From JAJZNI01 sp035624785 (GTDB lineage Bacteria; Chloroflexota; Dormibacteria; Aeolococcales; Aeolococcaceae): a stretch of DNA of 64,000 bases. Below are positions 33,612 through 43,482 of this stretch, piece by piece. Positions within the stretch are counted from its first letter, which is position 1; each line of letters begins with the position of its first letter. Where the stretch lies: NCBI GenBank assembly GCA_035624785.1, contig DASPQV010000028.1:1-64000 (forward strand), written 5' to 3'. The notes under the pieces are model-generated. The model was not told where the DNA came from and did not search any database. It saw only the letters and a program-made list of their open reading frames with translations. The position numbers and the translations under genes were made by a program.

Positions 33612-35009
33612 GTGGCCGTCGACCTCGCCCGCTGGCAGTTCGCAGTCGTCACCGTCTTCCACTTCTTCTTCGTGCCGATGACGATCGGCCTGGCCCTCCT
33701 CGTCGCGGTGATGCAGACTCTCGGGCTGCTCCGGCGTGACCCCACCTGGGACCGGCTGAGCCGCTTCTTCGGCCGCATCTTCCTGGTCAGCGTCGCGGTC
33801 GGTGTGGTCACCGGGATCGTCCTCGAGTTCCAGTTCGGCCTCAACTGGTCGGCCTACTCGGTCTTCGTGGGCAACGTCTTCGGCGCGCCGCTGGCCATCG
33901 AGGGGCTGCTCGCCTTCTTCCTCGAGTCCACCTTCGTCGGGCTCTGGATATTCGGCAGGGAGCGGCTGTCCCCGGGGCTCCACCTGGCCACCATCTGGCT
34001 GGTCAGCGTCGGGACGATGCTGTCCGCCTTCTTCATCCTCGCTGCCAATGCCTGGATGCAGCACCCGGTCGGGTACACGGTGCGCAACGGCCAGGCGGTG
34101 CTCACCGACTTCTGGGCGGTGCTCGGCAACTCGACGCTCTGGGCGGCGTTCGTCCACACGGTGCTGGGTGCGATCGCCACCGCGGGCGCGCTGATCCTGG
34201 GCATCAGCGTCTGGCGGGCCCACCGCGACCGGGAGGACGAGGCCCAGCTCAGCGCCTTCCGGAGGTCCAGCCGGTTCGCTGCTGGGATCGTGCTGGTCTC
34301 GGTCATCCTCACCGCCGTCTCCGGCGACCTGCAGGCGCGCCTCATGGACGTGCAGCAGCCCATGAAGATGGCGGCCGCCGAGGCCCTCTACGACAGCGCC
34401 GACGGAGCCAGCTTCTCCCTGCTCACCATCGGCAACCTCGAGGGGCAGCCGGTCTTCCAGATCAGGGTGCCGCACCTGCTCTCGCTGATTGCCGACCTGA
34501 GCTGGAACGGCGAGGTGGACGGCATCAACCAGGTCCAGGCAGCCGAGTCAGAGCAGCACGGCGCCGGCAACTACGTGCCGGTGATCTGGCTGACCTACTG
34601 GTCGTTCCGGGCCATGATCGGCGCGGGCATCGCCATGCTCCTGCTCTCCGGGTGGGGCCTCTGGTACGCCTGGCGGCACAAGCGGCCGGGTGGCGCCTGG
34701 TTCCGTCGGGCCGCCCTGGCCGGCATCGGCCTGCCCCTGCTCGCCAACGCCTCGGGCTGGATCTTCACCGAAGCCGGCCGCCAGCCCTGGCTCGTGTACG
34801 GGCTCATGTCCACGGCGAGTGGCGCCTCCTCGGTGTCGGTGGCCGATCTCGCCGGCACCCTGGCCGGTTTCGTGGCCGTGTACTCGATCCTGGCGGTGCT
34901 GGCGGTGGTGCTGATCGTCCGCGCGGCCCGGCACCCGCTCGGCGGGCCCGCGGCGGAGGGCGGTGAGAGCGAGGGCGGCGAGACGGCGCTGCCGAGCCTC
35001 GTGTACTGA
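33612..35009 (+). CDS. cydA: cytochrome bd quinol oxidase subunit I
   Basis: The haem-bearing subunit of the high-affinity terminal oxidase. No ATG is available; I use the GTG at 33612, which gives 465 residues. Conserved ligands and proton-path residues are visible: H17 (haem b595 ligand equivalent to H19), E97 and E105 in GAPLAIEGLLAFFLESTFVG, H183, and the quinol-binding lead-in QQPMKMAAAEALY. GRQPWLVYGLM near the C-terminus is also conserved. The Q-loop is short, the type found outside the enterobacterial long-loop enzymes. cydB follows after 9 bp. The operon follows a protein-acetyltransferase-like gene and lies near a DosR-like regulator. Confidence 0.95.
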   Translation: MAVDLARWQFAVVTVFHFFFVPMTIGLALLVAVMQTLGLLRRDPTWDRLSRFFGRIFLVSVAVGVVTGIVLEFQFGLNWSAYSVFVGNVFGAPLAIEGLLAFFLESTFVGLWIFGRERLSPGLHLATIWLVSVGTMLSAFFILAANAWMQHPVGYTVRNGQAVLTDFWAVLGNSTLWAAFVHTVLGAIATAGALILGISVWRAHRDREDEAQLSAFRRSSRFAAGIVLVSVILTAVSGDLQARLMDVQQPMKMAAAEALYDSADGASFSLLTIGNLEGQPVFQIRVPHLLSLIADLSWNGEVDGINQVQAAESEQHGAGNYVPVIWLTYWSFRAMIGAGIAMLLLSGWGLWYAWRHKRPGGAWFRRAALAGIGLPLLANASGWIFTEAGRQPWLVYGLMSTASGASSVSVADLAGTLAGFVAVYSILAVLAVVLIVRAARHPLGGPAAEGGESEGGETALPSLVY

Positions 35010-35018
35010 GGCCGGCGG

Positions 35019-36187
<1,169 letters not shown>

Positions 36188-36191
<4 letters not shown>

Positions 36192-37915
36192 CGCTCTCGG
36201 CGCCCGGCCCGTCCCGGGGGCCGCTGGAGTCTCGCCTCCTCGCCCGGCCGGCGGTGCGCCGCTCGATCGCCGCCTCGGTGGGGCTGGGACTGGTCTCCAG
36301 CGCGAGCGTGGTCGTCCAGGCGCTGGCGCTCGCCGGCTTGCTGGCCTGGGCCATGGGCTCCGGCCCCGGCGGTCCAGTCCCGGCCCTGCTCTGGGTCGCG
36401 GGCGCGGCCGTGGTGCGCGGCGCCTGCGGGCTGGCCGGCGAGGTGGTCGCTGTCCGCGGCGCCGAGGCCACCAAGGCGGTGCTCCGAGCCGAGCTGGTCC
36501 AGGGGGCGCTGCGGGCCAGCGGCGGAGCGGGAGGCGCCGCCACCCTGGCCGGGCGGGGCCTGGATGCCCTGGATGCCTACGTGGGCCGGTGCCTCCCCGA
36601 CCTCCTGCTGGCCGCCGTCGTGCCCCTCGCCCTGCTCGCCGTCGTCGGCACCCTGGATTGGCTCTCGGGGATCACCCTGCTGGTCGCAGCGCTCCTCTTC
36701 CCCCTTTTCGGGATGCTGGTGGGCCAGTCGTCGGGGAGCAGGGCGGCGCGGCGCTGGGGACAGATCGAGGCCTTCGGCGTCCAGATCGCCGACCTCTTCG
36801 AGGGTCTGCCGGTGCTCCGGGCCTTCGGCCGCAGCACCGAGCAGAGGCAGCGGGTCGCCGAGGCCGGCGAGGCGCTCCGCCGTGCCGGGCTGTCGACGCT
36901 GCGGGTCGCCCTGCTCTCCGCCCTGGTCCTGGACACCCTGGCGTCGGTTGCGGTCGCCCTGGTGGCGGTTCCCCTCGGCCTGCGCCTGGTTGGCGGCTCG
37001 GTCAGCCTCGCCTCCGCCCTTGCCGTGCTCATCGTCGCCCCCGAGGTGGTCCTGCCCCTGCGACGGGCGAGCGCCGAGTTCCACGAGAGCACCGAGGGGC
37101 TGGCGGCGGCGGGACGGGTCCTCGACCTGGTCGGATCGGCCGGCCCTCCTCTCCTCTCCTCCCTTGCTGTTCGGGCTCGGCCTCCGGCAGCGCCGGATCC
37201 CGCCCGGGCGGCGGTGGAGCTGCGCGGGGTCCGGGTCGAGCTCGGCGCTCCCGGCGCCGCCGTCCTGGACGAAGCCTGGCTCCGCATCGAGCCGGGTGAG
37301 ACCGTGGCGCTGACCGGGAGGAATGGCGCCGGCAAGTCGACGACCCTGCTCCTCCTTCTCGGCCTGCTCCGGCCGGTTGGGGGCACGGTCAGCGTGGGAG
37401 GGGTGGACCTCGCCGCCCTGGACGTCGAGGCCTGGCGCCGGCGGCTCGCCTACCTTCCCGAGAGGCCGACCCTGCTGAGCGCAACCCTGGCCGACAACCT
37501 CCGCCTCGGCGATCCCACCGCCGAGGACGGTCACCTCCTGGAGGTCCTGGCCAGCGTCGGCGGTGCCGGGCTGCTGCGCCGCCTCCCGCAGGGTCTCCTC
37601 ACCCCAGTCGGCGAAGGTGGACGTCCGCTCTCGGCGGGCGAGCGGCAACTCATCGCCCTGGCCAGGACCCTGCTGCGGCCCGCTTCCCTCCTGCTCCTCG
37701 ACGAGCCGTCCGCTCACCTCGACCGCGCCGCCGAGGCGGCGGCGATCGACACCCTGCGCCGCTGCCTGGGCGGGCGCAGCGCCCTGGTGGTCAGCCACCG
37801 GCCGGCCGTCCTGGGGCTCGCCGATCGGGTGGTGACGCTGGAGGCCGGAAGCTTCCAGGCGGCGGCGCGAGAATCGAGCGCCCAGTCGTCCGGCACCATG
37901 GTGGCCCGGCTGTGA
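36188..37915 (+). CDS. cydD: ABC exporter subunit CydD-like (cytochrome bd assembly)
   Basis: A 575-residue half-transporter: membrane domain about residues 20-325, nucleotide-binding domain about 340-555. Walker A is GRNGAGKST, the signature LSAGERQ, Walker B LLLLDEPSAHLD, and VVSHRP is the switch histidine. CydDC exports or imports thiols/haem-related redox compounds and is needed for cytochrome bd assembly. The GTG start sits inside the cydB stop (overlap of 4 nt). Position directly after cydB and before a second half-transporter supports the cydD name over a generic exporter. Confidence 0.93.
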
Positions 37916-39588
37916 GCCGCCGATGGACGGGTCGCTCGGGGCGGGGCGGGGCCCTGAGCCTCTGCCTTCGGATGGGGCCGCCCCCGACCCGAGCACTGGC
38001 CGCGGCCACCGGCTCCGGGGCCCTCTCCAGCCTCGCCGGGATCGGCCTTCTGGCCACCTCCGGCTGGCTGATCACGCGTGCCTCGCAGCGGCCTCCGGTC
38101 CTCGACCTGGCGATCGCCGTCGGCATGGTCCAGGCGTTTGCCCTGGCCCGCGGGGTGGCTCGCTACGCCGAGCGGCTGGAGGTCCACGGGGTGTCGCTGG
38201 CCATCCTCTCCCGGCTCCGGCTCTGGCTCTTCGACACCGTGGAGCCGCTGGTTCCGGCCCGCCTCCCGGTTCACCGGGAGGGGGCGGTGCTCCACGGTTT
38301 CGTGGCCGACACCGAGACGGTCACGGAGGCCGTGGCCCGGGCGACCGCCACGGTCACCGAGACCACCGCCGCGATCGCGACTGGGACGGCGCTGGCCTGG
38401 CTGCTGGTGCCCGCGGCGGGTGCGGTCATGCTCGGGGCCACCGTGCTCATGGTGGCCCTCTCCTGGCTCGCCGCCCGCGTGGGCGGCAGGGCGGCCCGGA
38501 GCGCTGGGGAGGCTCGGGCCGACCTGGCCTCGTCGATCATCGAGACGGTCAGGTCGGCGCCCGAGCTGGCGGCGTTCGGCCGGGCCGACCTGACCGCGGA
38601 GCGGCTGGAGCGGATCCGCCGGCGGGCCCTCGAGTCCGCGCTCCGGCAGGCCGCGGCCACCGGCGCGGCCCGACTGCTGGCCACTTGGGCGGCCGGGGCG
38701 GGGCTGATCGGGGTGGCCACCGCCGGCCTCCAGGCCCATGCCCAGGGGCGGCTCTCCGGGGTCTGGCTGGCGGTGCTGCTGCTGGCCGCCCTGGCTGTCC
38801 TGGACAGCTGCGCGGGGCTCCCGGCGGCGCTCGCCGCGCTGGCCACGGGCGACGGAGCCGCCCGGCGGCTGCTCCGGCTCGGCAGCGTCCTCCCGGCGGC
38901 GCGGGAGCCGGGCCAGGACCGCAGTCCCGCGCCCGGGCCGGTCGGAGCCGAGCTCCGCCGGGTCGAGGTCGACGGGCCGGCTGGCGCCGCGGCGCCGATC
39001 CTTCGGGAGACATCGCTGCGGGTCGAGCCGGGACAGCGGGTCTGCCTGGTCGGCCCCAGCGGCTGCGGCAAGACCAGCGCGCTTCGGGTCCTGCTCCACC
39101 TCCTGGAACCCTCCCGCGGGCTCGCCACCATCGGAGGCGTCAACGTCGCCGAGATGACCCGGTCGGGAATCGCCCGCCATGCCGCGTGGCTCGACGAGGA
39201 CGTCCACGTCTTCGCCGCCAGCCTGGGCTCCAACCTGCGGCTGGCTCGTCCCGGAGCCAGCGACGAGGAGTGCCTCGAGGTCCTGACTCGGGTCGGGCTG
39301 GCCGACTGGTGCACCGCCCTCCCCGGTGGCCTCTCCACACGGCTGGGGGCCCAGGGAAGGCCGGTGAGCGCGGGCGAGCGGCAGCGCCTCGGCATGGCGC
39401 GAGCCCTGCTCTCGGGGGCCAGCCTGCTGATGCTCGACGAGCCCTCCAGCCACCTCGACGCGGTGACCGGACCCGAGGTGCTCGGCGAGCTGTTCGACGC
39501 AGCCGGCTCACGCTCGATCGTGCTGGCCAGCCACGAGCCCGAGCTGGCCGGGCGGTTCGACGCGGTGGTGCTGATGGAGCCGGGATAG
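37912..39588 (+). CDS. cydC: ABC exporter subunit CydC-like (cytochrome bd assembly)
   Basis: A 558-residue half-transporter partner of CydD. The membrane domain (about 25-310) begins with the ATGSGALSSLAGIGLLATSG pattern typical of CydC. The nucleotide-binding domain (about 340-555) has Walker A GPSGCGKTS, signature VSAGERQ, Walker B LLMLDEPSSHLD and switch LASHEP. The GTG start overlaps the cydD stop by 4 nt. This ends the cydABDC unit; a hemerythrin-like gene follows after 107 bp. Confidence 0.93.
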   Translation: MSRRWTGRSGRGGALSLCLRMGPPPTRALAAATGSGALSSLAGIGLLATSGWLITRASQRPPVLDLAIAVGMVQAFALARGVARYAERLEVHGVSLAILSRLRLWLFDTVEPLVPARLPVHREGAVLHGFVADTETVTEAVARATATVTETTAAIATGTALAWLLVPAAGAVMLGATVLMVALSWLAARVGGRAARSAGEARADLASSIIETVRSAPELAAFGRADLTAERLERIRRRALESALRQAAATGAARLLATWAAGAGLIGVATAGLQAHAQGRLSGVWLAVLLLAALAVLDSCAGLPAALAALATGDGAARRLLRLGSVLPAAREPGQDRSPAPGPVGAELRRVEVDGPAGAAAPILRETSLRVEPGQRVCLVGPSGCGKTSALRVLLHLLEPSRGLATIGGVNVAEMTRSGIARHAAWLDEDVHVFAASLGSNLRLARPGASDEECLEVLTRVGLADWCTALPGGLSTRLGAQGRPVSAGERQRLGMARALLSGASLLMLDEPSSHLDAVTGPEVLGELFDAAGSRSIVLASHEPELAGRFDAVVLMEPG

Positions 39589-39695
39589 GCACCATCGCAA
39601 TAACTGCATTGGTCCTCATCAAATGATGCGCTTCGACCCTAGCGGAGAGCGCCGTTCGGCTGCGATGGTCGGAGTGTGGCCGCTGCCCCCGGATA

Positions 39696-40235
39696 GTGAT
39701 GATCGCGAGCGAACCCACCGAGAACCTCCGCCGCCTCCACGAGCGGCTGCGCAGCGGGATCTGCCTGGTCGCCGAGCTGGAGGAGCGGCTCCACCAGCGT
39801 GATGCCGAGGCCCTCAAGCTGGAGAGCTTCGACCGGGTGGTCGCCTACCTGCACGGGGTGGTCCTCCCCCACCTTCGCGGTGAGCTCCAGGTCCTGTACC
39901 CGGAGGCCGAGCTGGCCAGCGGCATCGACCCCGCCCTGATCCACCGGCTGATCAGCAACTGCGAGCAGCTCGAGTGCTGCGCCGAGCGGGTGGTGCGGGA
40001 CCGGGAGCGGGTCCGCCGTGGCGGCCGCGACAACGTCGGCTACCGCCGTCACATCACCTGCGTGGTCCGCCTCCTGCGACGCCACCTGGAAAGCGTCGAG
40101 ACCGAGCTGCTCCCCGAGGTCGCGAGCCGGCTCGATGGCGACCAGGTCCTGCGCCTCTACGAGGAGATCGAGGCCAGCAGCTTCGAGGCGGAGCTGGAGC
40201 TGAGTGGGCTCACCGTCTCCCCCTGCGACAACTGA
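39696..40235 (+). CDS. putative hemerythrin-like helical protein
   Basis: A 179-residue, all-helical protein. Potential metal ligands H53, H59 and E63 (YLHGVVLPHLRGELQ), H83, H119 (YRRHITC) and H130 with E132/E135 (RRHLESVETELLPE) fall on successive helices, as in HHE-type bundles. LYPE and LLPE motifs, often seen at helix ends in this family, are present. Start is GTG at 39696 or the following ATG. Its place behind cydABDC, and the similar protein near the DosR-like gene, suggest an O2/NO or redox role; this is inference. Confidence 0.5.
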   Translation: MMIASEPTENLRRLHERLRSGICLVAELEERLHQRDAEALKLESFDRVVAYLHGVVLPHLRGELQVLYPEAELASGIDPALIHRLISNCEQLECCAERVVRDRERVRRGGRDNVGYRRHITCVVRLLRRHLESVETELLPEVASRLDGDQVLRLYEEIEASSFEAELELSGLTVSPCDN

Positions 40236-40284
40236 GCCGGCAGGTCGCGGCCGTGGCGAGGTCCAGCGGCCGGCCGGCGCCGTG

Positions 40285-40911
40285 TCAGCGGGGGGCCACG
40301 GCCCAGACCAGGAGGTCGACGGGGGCAGCGCTGCTGGGCCCGACGCCCAGCCCGGCGGGCAGCTCGCCCTCGGTGCGGCGGCGGCGAACCCGCCGCTCCA
40401 GGCGGAGAAGGGTCAGTCCCGGAAGGGCGTCCCTGACCTCCCCCTCGGAGTACAGCCGGGCGGGATCGGAGGGGCCCACGATGCCCAGGGAGTCCCGGTG
40501 GTGCCCGATCAGGTAGAGGTGGCCACCCGGAGCCACCGCCGCGGCGGCGGCGCGGAGGAGAGCCTGCCGCTCCCCCGGCGAGGGATGGAGGTTGGCGATC
40601 ACGACCAGGTCCGCCACCACTCCCCGAGCCAGGTGGTCAGTGATCTCCGCCTGCACCGCGTCGGCGTGCAGGCCGGCCTGCCGTGCGGCCTCGCGCAGCC
40701 GGTGGAGGGCCACCCCGGAGACATCGACCGCCAGCACGGCCCAACCCTGCCGGGCCAGCCAGAGGCTGTTGCGGCCCTCCCCGCAGCCCAGGTCCAGGGC
40801 ACGGCCCGGAGGGAGCGGAGCGACCAGCTCGACCAGCGCGGCGTCGGGCTCGGCGGAGAAGAGGTGCTCGCTGCTCGCGTAGCGCTGGTCCCAGAGCTCG
40901 GCCTCCCGCAT
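40285..40911 (-). CDS. class I SAM-dependent methyltransferase (TehB/Methyltransf_25-like)
   Basis: A 208-residue protein with motif I ALDLGCGEGRNSLWLA (about residues 39-54), the acidic strand-2 end AVDVSGVAL, and HPSPGERQALLRAAAAAVAPGGHLYLIGHH as the post-motif region (in two adjoining pieces). The start WDQRYASSEHLFSAEP is typical of small methyltransferases related to TehB or thiopurine-type enzymes. The substrate is unknown. It is convergent with the hemerythrin-like gene, with 49 bp between the stops. No operon partner is evident. Confidence 0.88.
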   Translation of the reverse strand: MREAELWDQRYASSEHLFSAEPDAALVELVAPLPPGRALDLGCGEGRNSLWLARQGWAVLAVDVSGVALHRLREAARQAGLHADAVQAEITDHLARGVVADLVVIANLHPSPGERQALLRAAAAAVAPGGHLYLIGHHRDSLGIVGPSDPARLYSEGEVRDALPGLTLLRLERRVRRRRTEGELPAGLGVGPSSAAPVDLLVWAVAPR

Positions 40912-41013
40912 GCCCCGGACTCTTGCAGATTCCCCCGGCGGCCTCGCGATGGCCGCATGACAGGTGCCGCGCGCCTCGCCCCACGATCAGCCTTGATCAG
41001 GTTCCATCGCCGG

Positions 41014-41514
41014 TCAGCGAGCCCCCCACTGAAGCCGCTTCTCGAACAGGGTGAGGGGGTGATGGGCCCATGAATAGGTGCGGGTATCGACCACCCGGTA
41101 GCCGTGGGCCTGGTAGTAGCCGACCAGGCGGGCACGCTCCGCCGCGGTGTCGAGCCGGCTGAGCGGGCGGCCCCGGGCGGTGATCCGGGCTTCGGCCCAG
41201 GCGAGCAGCTCGGCCCCGAGCCCCGAGGGGGTCCGCTGCCGGTCGCGGACCAGGGCGTGGACGTAGCCGGCGCCGCCGTCGCGACCGGTCAGACCCCAGC
41301 GCGCCTCGTCCTCCCAGGTGACGGTGACGCTGGCCACCACCTCGCCGGCCTGGCGGACCACGGCGACCTCGCCCCGGGCGATCCGCGCCTCCAGCTCCTG
41401 CCAGGAGCGGGACTGGGGCCGCCAGCCCCCCGCGGCGTAGAGAGCACGGAGGGCCTCAGCGTCGCCCGACCTCGCGGTCTCCGGCGCGATCGGTACGTCC
41501 ACGCCTGTCTCCAC
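41014..41514 (-). CDS. GNAT-family N-acetyltransferase
   Basis: About 166 residues from a GTG at 41514 (an ATG at 41568 would add 18). It shows the GNAT core: EVVASVTVTWEDE (strands 2-4), GYVHALVRDRQRTPSGLGAE with an R/Q-x2-G-x-G-type acetyl-CoA loop (motif A), LDTAAERARLVGYYQAHGY (motif B with the helix-4 tyrosine) and a C-terminal FEKRL. The acceptor substrate is unknown. It is divergent from the GltD-like gene at 41701, so the region between them must carry promoters for both. Confidence 0.83.
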   Translation of the reverse strand: METGVDVPIAPETARSGDAEALRALYAAGGWRPQSRSWQELEARIARGEVAVVRQAGEVVASVTVTWEDEARWGLTGRDGGAGYVHALVRDRQRTPSGLGAELLAWAEARITARGRPLSRLDTAAERARLVGYYQAHGYRVVDTRTYSWAHHPLTLFEKRLQWGAR

Positions 41515-41618
41515 GGTTGCTCTGAGGCTAAGGCCCGGGGGTGACCGTGTGTCCGGAAACGCACCCATTCCGGATGTGAGACCCCGCCGGCAGGAGGTGC
41601 TGGGGGGATTGCCGGCAT

Positions 41619-41673
41619 GGGACCATCGGGACCATCGGGGTGTGGGCTCCGGGACCATGGCCTCTATTGGTCC
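41619..41673. repeat. GGGACCAT repeats and inverted repeat before the first Kor operon
   Basis: The intergenic region has GGGACCAT at 41619-41626, 41628-41635 and 41651-41658. GGACCA (41652-41657) also forms a 6-bp inverted repeat with TGGTCC (41668-41673), 10-bp spacer. The last element lies 28 bp upstream of the GTG at 41701. This could be an operator, but no promoter hexamers are convincing. Confidence 0.35.
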
Positions 41674-41700
41674 GGCTGACACCCGCCCAGACTGGGCACA

Positions 41701-43482
41701 GTGAGGCCCAGCGACACCAGCTCTCCGGACTGGTACCACCGCGTCGTCGATTGCCAGTGGGCTTGCCCGGCGCACACCGACGTCGCCGAGTACATCCGCC
41801 TGGTCGGCCAGGGCCGCTACGCCGACGCCTACATGCTCAACCGGGAGACCAACGTCTTCCCGGGCATCCTGGGGCGGACCTGCGACCGCCCCTGCGAACC
41901 CGCCTGCCGGCGCGGCCGGGTCGACGGCACCCCGGTCGCGATCTGCCGGCTCAAGCGGGTGGCCGCTGACCTGCGCGCCGGCATCCAGGACCGCCTCCCC
42001 CACCCTCCGGAGCGGAGGAACGGCAAGCGGATCGCCTGCGTCGGCGCGGGCCCGGCCTCGCTGACCGTCGCCAACGACCTGGCCCCGCTCGGCTACGAGG
42101 TGGTCATCCTCGAGAAGGACGAGCGTCCCGGTGGCCTGGTGCGCACCAGCATCCCCGCATTCCGCCTCCCCGAGTCGGTGATCGACGAGGAGATCCGATT
42201 CATCCTCGACATCGGGGTCGAGGTCCGCTACGGGACACCGGTCAACTCTCTCCGGAAGCTGCTCGAGGGAGGCTGGGACGCCGTCTTCATCGGCAGCGGC
42301 GCCCCGCGGGGCAAGGACCTGGAGCTTCCCGGCCGCCACGACAGCGACCGGATCCACATCGGCCTGGACTGGCTGCAGTCGATCGCCTTCGGTCACGTCA
42401 CCTCGATCGGCAAGCGGGTGCTGGTCATCGGGGTCGGCAACACCGCGATGGACTGCTGCCGTTCAGCGCGGCGGATCGGCGGTCGCGACGTCAAGGTGGT
42501 CGCCCGCCGTCCCCGGTCCTTCTTCAAGGCGTCGCCCTGGGAGCTCGAGGATGCCGAGGAGGAGGGTGTCGAGATCCTCGTCAATCACGCGCCGACCCGG
42601 TTCATCGTCGAGGACGGTCACCTGACCGGGGTCGAGTTCGAGAGGCTGAGCTGGGATGCCAAGGCGACCCAATCGATCGCCCACGGCCGGCTCACGATCC
42701 CCTGCGACGACGTCATCCTGGCGGTCGGGCAGGAGACCGCCTTCCCCTGGATCGAGCGCGACCTGGGTCTCCAGCTGGGCAAGCTCGACCTGCCGGTCCT
42801 CGACCGCAGCACCATGGGATCGACGCTCCCCGGCGTCTTCTTCGGGGGCGACGCCGCCTTCGGCCCGCTCAACATCATCTGGGCGGTGGAGCACGGCCAC
42901 CAGGCGGCCATCTCCATCGACAACCGCTGCCGGGGCATCCCCGCCGCCGAGCGTCCCGCCCCGGGCGTCAGCCTGGCCAGCCAGCAGCTGGGCCTGGGGC
43001 AGTGGAGCTACCACAACGAGTACAACCCCTCGCCCCGCCAGCAGATGGAGCACGTCGAGATGGTCCAGCGCCTCCAGGTGCTCGACCTCGAGGTGGAGCG
43101 CGGCTTCTCGGCCGGCCAGACCGCCCGGGAGGTGCGCCGCTGCCTCAACTGCGACATCCAGACCATCTTCGCCGCCCCGCTCTGCATCGAGTGCGATGCC
43201 TGCATCGACATCTGCCCGGTGCGCTGTCTGACCATCACCCCGAATGCCGAGGAGGAGGAGGTCCGGGCCCATCTGTCGGTGCCGCCGCTCAACCCCGACG
43301 CTCCTCTCTTCGTGTCTGCGCCGCTTCCCCAGACGGGCCGGGTGATGGTCAAGGACGAGGACCTCTGCGTCCACTGCGGTCTCTGCGCCGAACGCTGCCC
43401 GACCGCCGCCTGGCAGATGCAGAAGCTGGAGCTGCGCCTGCCTCGGGCCGGCGCCAGGACGGCCGCGGCGGTGGCGCCATGA
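41701..43482 (+). CDS. GltD-like NAD(P)H:acceptor oxidoreductase with two C-terminal 4Fe-4S domains
   Basis: A 593-residue flavoprotein of the glutamate-synthase small-chain family. The N-terminal Fe-S region has C18, C22, C61, C65, C69 and C82 (DCQWACPAH, TCDRPCEPACR). An FAD site is IACVGAGPAS (111-120) and an NAD(P) site VLVIGVGNTAMDCC is near 240-253. The C-terminal ferredoxin part has CIECDACIDICPVRC (about 497) and CVHCGLCAERCP (about 557-568). The layout is that of subunits passing electrons between NAD(P)H and ferredoxin, like NfnB. The GTG gene overlaps the next gene (2-oxoacid oxidoreductase gamma-alpha) by 4 nt, so it probably reoxidises the reduced Fe-S carrier of that enzyme. Confidence 0.9.
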   Translation: MRPSDTSSPDWYHRVVDCQWACPAHTDVAEYIRLVGQGRYADAYMLNRETNVFPGILGRTCDRPCEPACRRGRVDGTPVAICRLKRVAADLRAGIQDRLPHPPERRNGKRIACVGAGPASLTVANDLAPLGYEVVILEKDERPGGLVRTSIPAFRLPESVIDEEIRFILDIGVEVRYGTPVNSLRKLLEGGWDAVFIGSGAPRGKDLELPGRHDSDRIHIGLDWLQSIAFGHVTSIGKRVLVIGVGNTAMDCCRSARRIGGRDVKVVARRPRSFFKASPWELEDAEEEGVEILVNHAPTRFIVEDGHLTGVEFERLSWDAKATQSIAHGRLTIPCDDVILAVGQETAFPWIERDLGLQLGKLDLPVLDRSTMGSTLPGVFFGGDAAFGPLNIIWAVEHGHQAAISIDNRCRGIPAAERPAPGVSLASQQLGLGQWSYHNEYNPSPRQQMEHVEMVQRLQVLDLEVERGFSAGQTAREVRRCLNCDIQTIFAAPLCIECDACIDICPVRCLTITPNAEEEEVRAHLSVPPLNPDAPLFVSAPLPQTGRVMVKDEDLCVHCGLCAERCPTAAWQMQKLELRLPRAGARTAAAVAP

